DNA from: Salminus brasiliensis
Lineage: Eukaryota; Chordata; Actinopteri; Characiformes; Bryconidae
Assembly (NCBI RefSeq): GCF_030463535.1
Contig: NC_132892.1
Span: 30,462,936-30,526,935 of the forward strand
DNA length: 64,000 nucleotides
Direction of reading: 5' to 3'
The notes beneath the pieces are model-generated. The model ran no database searches. It saw only the letters and a list, made by a program, of their open reading frames with translations, and was not told the DNA's origin. A program made the position numbers and the translations under genes. This document shows positions 10,201 through 18,903 of this stretch, in pieces (the first letter of the stretch is position 1; every line of letters starts with the position of its first letter).

Positions 10201-11465
10201 GACGAGGCTGAAGCTTTTTCCCTTCACGTTTCCTCTTGCTCCCTCACTGCGGTGAGGAGGAGTTTCAGCATCGAACGCATCTCTTCCCAGAATGAAGTTT
10301 CCCACTCTTCTGTTTTCCTGGTCGTTCTTCCCCAGCAGCAGAATCCGCACTGCGTAATGACAGCGATACTCTTAAATCCACAATATTTCCCACAATTTCA
10401 TGCAAATTCAAAAACACTCTAATGGTTAATGGTCCAACTTATGATTTCTGAAGAACAGAACATTTACACGTAATTCAAAGAATTCAGTGTAGTAAATCCA
10501 GAGAGTAGGAATTCAGTGTAATTTACTGAATGGAGGCGGGGTTAGACTTCGCCTCCTCCGAGGTTGTAATGGATCTGTGCCACAAACAGGAGTTACGAGT
10601 TACTTTCCCATGTACTAATGTTATGCAGCTGTGACATCTAATGCTAGGTGGAAGGCCACGTTAGGTCTCTATCTGTAAATCTAGAAGCATTCCAACAAAT
10701 CCTCCAATGTTGAGATATCACCGCATTACTTAAAATGAGCATGCTGTTTTTATTCATACAAATATTATTTGTTAAAAACGTTGACTTTTGCACTAAATTC
10801 CAAATGATTCCAGTGTTTTCCAGCTGTTTTAAACTAAACTACCAATTCAAAAAAGATTTTCACCACATTAGATCTGTCCATCAGACTGCACACTTCACAT
10901 CAGTGTACTCCTTATACTTTAAAGTCAACACTGGTTCTGGTTTGAACACTATCGTATAGCCCACTGGTGTGAACATTGTGAAAAATTATTTTAGTCTTTA
11001 TGTAGATATTTCATATGGAATAATGGTGACATTCAGTACAGGAACTGTATTTTGCTGAACTAATAACAAACTTTCATGTAAAACCAATCAATAACTTACC
11101 AAAAATGTTTGGCCCTTTTTAAATGTTCTGTTATCTGTGAAGAATCTATAAGCCCTTTCTGTGTTAATGTATGATTAACTGTGATTTATAGAAACAGGTC
11201 AGTATTAATACATTTCAGTACATTAAATAAGTAAGTAAGTAAGTAAGTAAAGTTTTCACATATAAAAGGTGCTGAATATGTGGTTAAACCTCGTATAGAC
11301 TCTGGTAGTAACTCACTACTATCACTGTCTCTGTCTATAAGACACACTGCTGAACTGCATTAAACACTGGACTGGAACAGGCTTCTCTTTTTCATTACTC
11401 ATTATTTTAAAATGATTTTAATTGGGTTTTACAGAAACTGGATACTTACAGATACTCGACGCCAT
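2343..11465 (-). CDS. gimap8-like: GIMAP8-like triple-AIG1 GTPase, copy A (4 exons, predicted 1848 aa)
   Basis: Inferred join on the minus strand: 11465-11450, 10349-7413, 6359-5688, 4264-2343. The joined frame is 5547 bases including TGA, with no internal stop. All three introns are phase 1 with GT-AG ends (donors GTAAGT, GTATGT, GTAGGT). Domains in order: AIG1-1 (residues about 6-195), an octapeptide array of roughly 96 units (about 200-970), AIG1-2 (about 985-1205), AIG1-3 (about 1215-1420, intact P-loop GKTGNGKS), charged coiled coil (about 1420-1830), and C-terminal CVIA. GIMAP proteins are immune-associated GTPases that act at intracellular membranes; three AIG1 domains is the GIMAP8 pattern. 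Mammalian GIMAP8 is about 665 residues, so the excess here comes from the octapeptide array and coiled coil. The longest linker of the four copies is here. Exon joining is inferred from sequence, without transcript data; separate shorter genes are the alternative but would lack proper starts. Confidence 0.85.
4265..5039. other. Unit A intron 3, AT-rich part
   Basis: Intron sequence with an 8-bp-arm inverted repeat (AGGACTCT, AAAA, AGAGTCCT at 4704-4723), conserved in C and D. A 70-codon hydrophobic minus-strand frame (4582-4794) is noted under findings. Confidence 0.6.
5040..5290 (+). mobile_element. Tc1/mariner transposase 3'-end remnant (unit A intron 3)
   Basis: Degenerate text with AACAAGCTGGGCAGCAAGAC, GAGTGGGCAAACATCCAAC and AGCTTTCTGCTAAAGC. 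It aligns by eye to the better-kept 23460-23650 copy, where Tc1 C-terminal features are visible. Confidence 0.45.
5688..6359 (-). CDS. gimap8-like: Copy A exon 3: second, degenerate AIG1 domain
   Basis: 672 bases (224 codons), acceptor CTCATTCAG/TGTCTCAG and donor CAAAAG/GTAGGT. The split codon A/TG from exon 2 reads Met. The domain starts L-N-L-V-L-C-G-H-D-E-A-Q-K-A-S: the first P-loop glycine is kept but the GK[S/T] core is Q-K-A. DxxG is replaced by E-I-P-A. The family signature D-P-G-V-H-A-F-L-F-V-V-P is kept. The last ~35 residues are a charged helix that leads toward exon 4. The open frame runs past both splice sites, which is intron read-through. Confidence 0.85.
6645..7065 (+). repeat. 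Degenerate GTTGCTA repeat tract (unit A intron 2)
   Basis: Irregular 10- to 20-bp repeats of GTTGCTATG, GTTGCTAGG and similar, a common type of decayed fish minisatellite. No gene is seen in it. Confidence 0.75.
7413..10349 (-). CDS. gimap8-like: Copy A exon 2: degenerate AIG1 domain plus octapeptide array
   Basis: 2937 bases (979 codons). The acceptor is CATTACGCAG/TGCGG and the donor AAAA/GTATGT. The first ~195 codons are an AIG1 fold: L-L-L-G-K-N-D-Q-E-N-R-R where the P-loop should be, T-T-P-H at the DxxG position, then the family signature L-P-G-P-H-V-L-V-L-V and a weak G4 (L-T-Q-P). After a proline-rich spacer (P-P-A-T-E-Q-Q-K-P-R-P-P-T) comes the Thr/Glu/Ser/Gln array, which runs to a basic tail P-K-K-K at the donor. 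Reading through the donor ends seven codons later, as expected for intron sequence. Confidence 0.85.
7430..9775 (-). repeat. Coding minisatellite, 24-bp unit (copy A exon 2)
   Basis: About 96 tandem units of 24 bp encoding T-E-S-T-[A/T/E]-Q-[R/T]-[D/E], with occasional 21-bp units. The count is estimated from exon length. The unit is a multiple of three, so several other frames, including the plus strand, stay open for hundreds of codons. The protein segment is predicted to be disordered, hydrophilic, and rich in Ser/Thr followed by acidic residues. Confidence 0.92.
10350..11449. other. Unit A intron 1
   Basis: Intron of 1.1 kb. It holds an imperfect direct repeat of GAATTCAGTGTA (about 10480-10520) and a (TAAG)n microsatellite at about 11228-11251, the latter kept in all four units. 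No gene seen. Confidence 0.65.
11450..11465 (-). CDS. gimap8-like: Copy A exon 1 (start codon micro-exon)
   Basis: The coding part is only 16 bases: ATG-GCG-TCG-AGT-ATC-T (M-A-S-S-I plus the first base of a Leu codon), followed directly by donor GTAAGT. The start has A at -3 and G at +4. The phase-1 overhang joins to TG at the exon 2 acceptor, giving L-R-I-L-L-L-G, a proper first beta strand for an AIG1 domain. This removes the need for the GTG start otherwise required in exon 2. The segment is identical in all four copies. Confidence 0.8.
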
Positions 11466-11547
11466 TTCTGGGGGCTTTTGGGGCTGAAATCAAAAGTGGA
11501 ATCAGGAAGGTTTCAGCAGCTCCCTCTCCGAATCACAGGATCTGGTG

Positions 11548-11553
11548 TTTATA
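11548..11553 (-). promoter_or_regulatory. TATA box of copy A
   Basis: TATAAA on the minus strand, 83 bp upstream of the exon 1 ATG, so transcription would start near 11520 with a ~55-base leader. The motif and spacing are kept in all four copies. No ISRE was seen nearby. Confidence 0.5.
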
Positions 11554-11842
11554 GTGTAGACTATTATTTATCCTCACATTTAGTCTGAAAGCTCATCTTA
11601 CATCTGACTTCTAAATATAGCGTAATCTGAAGCCCTGGGTCCGCCTCTCTGATCCAGGGTCTGTCTGTGGCTCTGTCTTCATAACTTTCATATTACATAT
11701 TCATATATACAGTATTGTTGAGTGTTACCTGGGTTTAAACCTACACTGGGATCAGTTCACTCACTGTATGTGCTCCTGAGCACTTGGGGTCTACGCCTAA
11801 TTCCTAAACTCCATTTCTGCGTCATTACAATTCACACATCTG

Positions 11843-11856
11843 CCACTAGATGGCGC
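11843..11856 (+). promoter_or_regulatory. CTCF-like core motif, unit A
   Basis: CCACTAGATGGCGC fits the CTCF core CCASYAGRKGGCRS at every position. It lies between the TATA promoter of the GIMAP gene and the CCAAT/GC block, an insulator-like place. Binding is inferred from the motif alone. Confidence 0.4.
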
Positions 11857-12289
11857 TATAGTATCATCAGCGGCTGTTACAGCGCTGTCTCTTTACTGAT
11901 GGTTTGCCAGGTAAGTAAGGTAAGGCAAGACGACTGTAAGCACACCTTCAATTCAGATATTTTAATATTCCAGTGAAGTACACTGAAGTTATGCAAAACT
12001 ATAGTCCATATTTATCGAAATATGATATTATTTATGTAAACAAAATAGTACAGATGTAATGTACCCTTCTCACCAACGATTGCTGTTGTTTATTCTTGTA
12101 AGAATAATTTCAGCCCTTAGATTACTGCTATAATACACAGTACACACAAATATATCATACCATTAATTATGCTTATTCATAACACATGACATCATCTTTT
12201 GATAAATACATTAATTAATAATAAAAAGACAGAAAAAAAGTATATTACTGAACATAAATATACTCTTAATATTAGAATTAAAACGACTG

Positions 12290-12440
12290 GAATCCAATCA
12301 GGATTGTTCATACCCTTATTACTGTGATTGACAGGTGTTTGAACCAATCGGCGTCCTGTATTGTCCCACCAACGGCCAATCGTTGGTCAAACTGAGCAGG
12401 TTCAGCTGCGGGTCTGGGGAGGAGGGGGCGGGACAGGCAG
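12290..12440 (+). promoter_or_regulatory. CCAAT/GC-box promoter block, unit A
   Basis: Three CCAAT boxes on the plus strand (12294, 12344, 12376) and a GC box GGGGCGGGAC (12423-12432), followed by a GC- and CpG-richer stretch. The arrangement suggests a TATA-less promoter firing rightward, away from the GIMAP gene. Bidirectional use cannot be excluded. Confidence 0.5.
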
Positions 12441-12479
12441 TTCTCCAGTGTTTTGTAATTAGTCTGCGGTAGACATTTA

Positions 12480-12747
12480 AAACTACTGCGGTCATTTAGC
12501 ACTCGCTGTTCCCTGTTGGTCCTTTAAAAATCTCAAATCCCTCGTTTGAAGCCAACACGGCAGCTCTGATGATCTGTAAACCATACCCCTCACCAACTAC
12601 CTGGTGAAATGAGCTGAAGATCAGCGAATGAACGCAGCGGGTCACGAGCCGGAGTCTCCGTTTTTAAATGAAAACGCTCGCGAGTTCAGTTCTGAGGTAA
12701 ACCGTTGAGAACCGTTGGAGCTCCGAGCTTCGCTTAGGCTCTTTCAG
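12480..12747 (+). other. Candidate plus-strand first exon, unit A
   Basis: Downstream of the CCAAT/GC block lies a stretch with an ATG at 12628, a 23-codon frame beginning M-N-A-A-G-H-E-P-E-S-P-F, and a possible donor GAG/GTAAAC after 12696. A stronger donor, TTTCAG/GTGAGA, follows 12747. I do not recognise the peptide. No matching downstream exon is visible before the GTA/TAG array, so this may be an orphan first exon or a noncoding RNA start carried along by the duplications. Confidence 0.3.
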
Positions 12748-13098
12748 GTGAGACCAGTGTGTTTAATAACCCTCAATATTTACTCATATTTAATGTAGAG
12801 TTCAGCTGTTTGTGCTGCTTTTTACACAGTAACATTGGTTGAGACTGGATATGTAGAAATACTCAAGTATTTGAACTGTTTAACGGGCTTATAAGTTACA
12901 GCTCTGTTCAGAAATCGTCAAGTAAACACAGATTTAGGAGCTGCTGGTGTTAAATATTAAACCCACACAGATTAAGACTAATGAAACTATATATTATCAT
13001 GTTTATTGAGGGAAAATCCAATGTTCAAATTAGCTCACTACAATTTCCTAATTTAACCACATTCCTCAACGACTTCTCATCAGTCTGTTCCCACTGGG
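12748..13098. other. Sequence between candidate first exon and GTA array, unit A
   Basis: Ends in the head module CCACATTCCTCAACGAC ... CCCACTGGGGTAGATG that precedes most GTA/TAG arrays in the window. No gene seen. Confidence 0.55.
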
Positions 13099-16000
13099 GT
13101 AGATGTAGTAGATGTAGTAGTAGGAGTAGATGTAGTAGATGTAGATGTAGTAGATGTAGCTAAGAGTAGATGTAGATGTAGTATTAGTGGTTGTAGATGT
13201 AGCTAAGAGTAGATGTAGATGTAGTATTAGTGGTTGACAGTAGATGTAGCTAAGAGTAGATGTAGATGTAGTAGTAGATGTAGTAGATGTAGCTAAGAGT
13301 AGATGTAGTAGTAGTGGTAGTAGATGTAGTAGTAGTGGTAGTAGATGTAGCTAAGAGTAGATGTAGTATTAGTGGTTGACAGTAGATGTAGCTAAGAGTA
13401 GTAGTAGATGTAGTATTAGTAGATGTAGTAGTAGTAGATGTAGTAGTAGGAGTAGATGTAGTAGTAGTAGATGTAGTAGTAGGAGTAGATGTAGTAGTAG
13501 TAGATGTAGTATTAGTGGTAGATGTAGTAGTAGATGTAGTATTAGTAGGAGTAGTTTTAGTAGTAGATGTAGTATTAGTGGTTGACAGTAGATGTAGCTA
13601 AGAGTAGATGTAGTAGTAGTAGTAGTTTTAGTAGTAATAGATGTAGTATTAGTAGTAGATGTAGGAGTAGTTTTAGTAGTAGTAGATGTAGTATTAGTAG
13701 TAGATGTAGGAGTAGTATTAGTAGTAGTAGATGTAGTAGTAGTAGTAGTTTTAGTAGTAATAGATGTAGTATTAGGAGTAGTATTAGTAGTAGTAGATGT
13801 AGTAGTAGTAGTAGTTTTAGTAGTAATAGATGTAGTATTAGTAGTAGATGTAGGAGTAGTTTTAGTAGTAGTAGATGTAGTATTAGTAGTAGATGTAGGA
13901 GTAGTTTTAGTAGTAGTAGATGTAGTATTAGTAGTAGTAGATGTAGGAGTAGTTTTAGTATTAGTAGATGTAGTAGTAGATGTAGGAGTAGTATTAGTAG
14001 TAGTAGATGTAGGAGTAGTATTAGTAGTTTTAGTAGTAATAGATGTAGTATTAGTAGTAGATGTAGGAGTAGTTTTAGTAGTAGTAGATGTAGGAGTAGT
14101 TTTAGTAGTAGTAGATGTAGTATTAGTAGTAGATGTAGGAGTAGTATTAGTAGTAGTAGATGTAGTAGTAGGAGTAGTTTTAGTAGTAATAGATGTAGTA
14201 TTAGTAGTAGATGTAGGAGTAGTTTTAGTAGTAGTAGATGTAGTATTAGTAGTAGTAGATGTAGGAGTAGTTTTAGTAGTAGTAGATGTAGTATTAGTAG
14301 TAGATGTAGGAGTAGTTTTAGTAGTAGTAGATGTAGTAGTAGGAGTAGTTTTAGTAGTAATAGATGTAGTATTAGTAGTAGATGTAGGAGTAGTTTTAGT
14401 AGTAGTAGATGTAGTATTAGTAGTAGTAGATGTAGGAGTAGTTTTAGTAGTAGTAGATGTAGTAGTAGGAGTAGTTTTAGTAGTAATAGATGTAGTATTA
14501 GTAGTAGATGTAGGAGTAGTTTTAGTAGTAGTAGATGTAGTATTAGTAGTAGTAGATGTAGGAGTAGTTTTAGTAGTAGTAGATGTAGTATTAGTAGTAG
14601 ATGTAGGAGTAGTATTAGTAGTAGTAGATGTAGTAGTAGGAGTAGTTTTAGTAGTAATAGATGTAGTATTAGTAGTAGATGTAGGAGTAGTTTTAGTAGT
14701 AGTAGATGTAGTAGTAGGAGTAGTTTTAGTAGTAATAGATGTAATAGTAGTAGATGTAGGAATAGTTTTAGTAGTAGTAGATGTAGTATTAGTAGTAGTA
14801 GATGTAGGAGTAGTTTTAGTAGTAGTAGATGTAGTAGTAGATGTAGGAGTAGTATTAGTAGTAGTAGATGTAGTATTAGTAGTAGATGTAGGAGTAGTAT
14901 TAGTAGTAGTAGATGTAGTAGTAGGAGTAGTTTTAGTAGTAATAGATGTAGTATTAGTAGTAGATGTAGGAGTAGTTTTAGTAGTAGTAGATGTAGTATT
15001 AGTAGTGGATGTAGGAGTAGTATTAGTAGTAGTAGATGTAGTAGTAGAATTAGTGGTTGACGCAGTAGATGTAGCTAAGAGTAGATGTAGATGTAGGAGT
15101 AGTTTTAGTAGTAATAGATCTAGTATTAGTAGTAGATGTAGGAGTAGTTTTAGTAGTAGTAGATGTAGTATTAGTAGTAGATGTAGGAGTAGTATTAGTA
15201 GTAGTAGATGTAGTAGTAGGAGTAGTTTTAGTAGTAATAGATGTAGTATTAGTAGTAGATGTAGGAGTAGTTTTAGTAGTAGTAGATGTAGTATTAGTAG
15301 TAGATGTAGGAGTAGTATTAGTAGTAGTAGATGTAGTAGTAGAATTAGTGGTTGACGCAGTAGATGTAGCTAAGAGTAGATGTAGATGTAGGAGTAGTTT
15401 TAGTAGAAGTAGTATTAGTAGTAGTATATGTAGTATTAGTAGTAGATGTAGTATTATTAGTAGATGTTGTAGTAGGAGTAGTTTTAGTAGTAGTAGATGC
15501 AGTATTAGTAGATGTAGTAGGAGTAATTTTAGTAGTAGTAGATGTAGTATTATTAGTAGTAGATGTAGTAGTAGGAGTAGTTTTAGTAGGAGTAGTTTTA
15601 GTAGTAGATGTAGTAGCAGGAGTAGGTTTAGTAGTAGTAGATGTAGTATTAGTAGTAGATGTTGTAGTAGGAGTAGTTTTAGTAGTAGTAGATGCAGTAT
15701 TAGTAGATGTAGTAGGAGTAATTTTAGTAGTAGTAGATGTAGTATTAGTAGTAGATGTAGTAGTAGGAGTAGTTTTAGTAGTAGTAGATGTAGTAGCAGG
15801 AGTAGATGTAGTAGGAGGAGTAGTTTTAGTAGTAGATGTAGTAGCAGGAGTAGGTTTAGTAGTAGTAGATGTAGTAGTAGGAGTAGTTTTAGTAGTAGTA
15901 GATGTATTATTATTAATAGTAGATGTAGGAGTAGGAGTAGTTTTAGTAGTAGTAGATGTAGTATTAGTAGTATATGTAGTAGTATTATTAGTTTTAGTAG

Positions 16001-18145
16001 TAGTAGATGTAGTATTAGTAGTAGTTGATGTAGTATTAGTAGTAGATGTAGGAGTAGTTTTAGTAGGAGTAGTTTTAGTAGTAGATGTAGTAGTAGGAGT
16101 AGTTTTAGTAGTAGTAGATGTAGTATTATTAGTAGTAGATGTAGGAGTAGGAGTAGTTTTAGTAGTAGTAGATGTAGTATTAGGAGTAGTTTTAGTAGTA
16201 GTAGATGTAGTATTAGTAGTAGATGTAGTAGTAGGAGTAGTTTTAGTAGTAGATGTAGTAGCAGTAGTTTTAGTAGTAGATGTAGTAGCAGTAGTTTTAG
16301 TAGTAGTAGATGTAGTATTAGTAGTAGTAGATGTAGCAGTAGCAGTAGGAGTAATTTTAGTAGTAGTAGATGTTGTATTAATAGTAAAAGTAGATGTAGT
16401 AGTAGGTGTAGTTTTAGTAGTAGTAGATGTAGTAGTAGAAGTTTCAGTAGTAGTAGATGTAGTATTAGTTGTAGATGTAGTAGTAGGAGTAGTTTTAGTA
16501 GTAGTAGATGTAGTATTATTAGTAGTAGATGTAGTAGCAGGAGTAGTTTTAGTAGTAGATGTAATATTAGTTGTAGTAGATATAGTATTAGTAGTAGATG
16601 TAGTAGTAGATGTAGTATTAGTAGTAGTAGATGTGGTAGTAGTAGTTTTAGTAGTAGTAGATGTAGTATTAGAAGTAGATGTAGTAGTAGTAGTAGATGT
16701 AGTTTTAGTAGTAGTAGATGTAGTATTATTAGTAGTAGATGTAGTAGCAGGAGTAGTTTTAGTAGTAGATGTAATATTAGTTGTAGTAGATATAGTATTA
16801 GTAGTAGATGTAGTAGTAGATGTAGTATTAGTAGTAGTAGATGTGGTAGTAGTAGTTTTAGTAGTAGTAGATGTAGTATTAGAAGTAGATGTAGTAGTAG
16901 TAGTAGATGTAGTTTTAGTAGTAGTAGATGTAGTTTTAGTAGTAGTAGATGTAGTATTAGGAGTAGTTTTAGTAGTAGTAGATGTAGTATTAGTAGTAGA
17001 TGTAGTAGTAGGAGTAGTTTTAGTAGTAGATGTAGTAGCAGTAGTTTTAGTAGTAGATGTAGTAGCAGGAGTAGTTTTAGTAGTAGATGTAGTAGCAGTA
17101 GTTTTAGTAGTAGTAGATGTAGTATTAGTAGTAGTAGATGTAGCAGTAGCAGTAGGAGTAATTTTAGTAGTAGTAGATGTTGTATTAATAGTAAAAGTAG
17201 ATGTAGTAGTAGGTGTAGTTTTAGTAGTAGTAGATGTAGTAGTAGAAGTTTCAGTAGTAGTTGATGTAGTATTAGTAGTAGATGTAGTAGTAGGAGTAGT
17301 TTTAGTAGTAGTAGATGTAGTATTATTAGTAGTAGATGTAGTAGCAGGAATAGTTTTAGTAGTAGATGTAATATTAGTTGTAGTAGATATAGTATTAGTA
17401 GTAGATGTAGTAGTAGATGTAGTATTAGTAGTAGTAGATGTGGTAGTAGTAGTTTTAGTAGTAGTAGATGTAGTATTAGAAGTAGATGTAGTAGTAGTAG
17501 TAGATGTAGTTTTAGTAGTAGTAGATGTAGTATTATTAGTAGTAGATGTAGGAGTAGTTTTAGTAGTAGTAGATGTAGTATTAGGAGTAGTTTTAGTAGT
17601 AGATGTAGTAGCAGTAGTTTTAGTAGTAGATGTAGTAGCAGGAGTAGTTTTAGTAGTAGTAGATGTAGTAGTAGTAGTAGTAGATGTAGCAGTAGGAGTA
17701 ATTTTAGTAGTAGTAGATGTTGTATTAATAGTAAAAGTAGATGTAGTAGTAGGTGTAGTTTTAGTAGTAGTAGATGTAGTATTAGTAGTATATGTAGTAG
17801 TAGGAGTAGTTTTAGATGTAGTAGTAGGAGTAGTATTAGTAGTAGTAGATGTATTAGTAGTAGTAGATGTAGTAGTAGTTGTTTTAGTAGTAGATGTAGT
17901 AGGAGTAGATGTAGTAGTGGTCGGAGTAGTTTTAGTAGTAGCAGATGTAGTTTTAGTTGTTGTAGGGTTACATGTAGTAGGAGTAAATGTAGTAAGAGTA
18001 CTTTTAGAAGTTGTAGGAGTAGTTGTCGTTTTAGTAGTAGTAGATGTATTAATATTAGATGTAGTATTAGTAGTAGATGTAGTAGTAAAGTAGATGTAGT
18101 AGTAAAGTAGATGTAGTAGTGGTAGGAGTAGTTTTAGTAGTAGAA
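13099..18145 (+). repeat. GTA/TAG minisatellite, about 5 kb (unit A)
   Basis: Array of GTA/TAG trinucleotide variants (GATGTAG, GTATTAG, GGAGTAG, TTTTAG) grouped in ~45-bp higher-order units. The plus strand has almost no C; the few C residues occur mainly in TAGCTAAGAG, TGACAG and GTAGCAG variants. Open frames of up to ~490 codons (Ser/Arg/Cys- or Val/Asp-only) result from trinucleotide periodicity and are not genes. Confidence 0.95.
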
Positions 18146-18224
18146 GTCATAGTACTTAGAGGTAAACGACTTCCAAATTTAACCACATTCCTCAATGTCT
18201 TTTCAGCTAATCTGTGCCCTCTGG

Positions 18225-18325
18225 GGTAGATGTAGTATTAGTATTTGAGGTAGTAAATGTAGTAGTAGTAGTAAAAGTAGAAGTACTAGTAGAAGTAGTA
18301 TTAGTAGTAGAAGTAGATGTAGCCT
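18225..18325 (+). repeat. Short GTA/TAG array
   Basis: A second short array preceded by another copy of the module with CCACATTCCTCAA and CTCTGGGGTAGATG, and followed by a CTTTCATTGTAGTTTTTATATTATTATACTA-like tail module. Confidence 0.8.
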
Positions 18326-18379
18326 GCTTTCATTGTAGTTTTTATATTATTATACTAATATAGACACTTTAGAAAGCGT

Positions 18380-18380
18380 C

Positions 18381-18411
<31 letters not shown>

Positions 18412-18420
18412 TTACTCGGC

Positions 18421-18488
<68 letters not shown>

Positions 18489-18495
18489 TTACTTG

Positions 18496-18542
<47 letters not shown>
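18380..18542. repeat. (TA)n/(CA)n microsatellites
   Basis: Three TA runs, two of them followed by short CA runs, with the spacers CATTACTCGGCGCTT and CATTACTTGATGCTT; these look like copies of one ~100-bp unit. Confidence 0.95.
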
Positions 18543-18548
<6 letters not shown>

Positions 18549-18624
18549 GTACAAATTACACAAATTAAGACAAAACAAACTACATTCCTCAACGGCATTT
18601 TAACTAATCTGTGCCCACTAGACG

Positions 18625-18815
18625 TTGTATTAGTAGTTGATGTAGTAAAAGTAGTAGTAGTAGTAGAAGTAGTGAAAGAGAAAGTAAAGTAGTATTTGTA
18701 GTAGTATAAGTAGAAGTTGTAGTAGTAGAAGTAGTAGAAGTAGCAGTAGTAGTACATGTAGTAGTAGAAGTAGCAGTAGATGTAGACATAGAAGTGACAG
18801 TAATAATAGTAGTAG
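18625..18815 (+). repeat. GTAGTA-type array, third block of unit A
   Basis: A GTAGTAGAAG-rich array after a third copy of the head module (CATTCCTCAACGGC) and before the tail module CTTTGTAGTTTTCTGTTATTATACTACC. Confidence 0.85.
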
Positions 18816-18895
18816 TACTTTAGCAAACAAAAAGCTAAATAGCTAGCTTTCTTTGTAGTTTTCTGTTATTATACTACCACTTAAAGTTTTGGTGA

Positions 18896-18903
18896 TGACG
18901 TCA
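18896..18903. promoter_or_regulatory. CRE palindrome, unit B
   Basis: TGACGTCA, followed by three tandem copies of a short GTCAGGTGGAYCA-type segment that is present once or twice in the other units. Confidence 0.35.

Noticed and set aside
11722-11976. 84-codon plus-strand frame, present in all four units
   Set aside because: GTG start, covers the CTCF-like motif and a region with no coding character; openness is explained by recent duplication.
12308-12502. 64-codon minus-strand frame over the CCAAT/GC block, five copies
   Set aside because: Overlaps promoter motifs, has no homology I recognise, and would be divergent to the candidate first exon.
13582-15060. 492-codon plus-strand frame of Ser/Arg/Cys repeats, and similar Val/Asp frames at 16633-18093
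   Set aside because: They follow from the GTA/TAG trinucleotide array, change reading frame with array variants, and have no non-repeat domain.
18545-18826. Minus-strand Tyr/Phe- and Thr/Ser-rich frames of 61-93 codons
   Set aside because: Shadows of a GTAGTA-type array.
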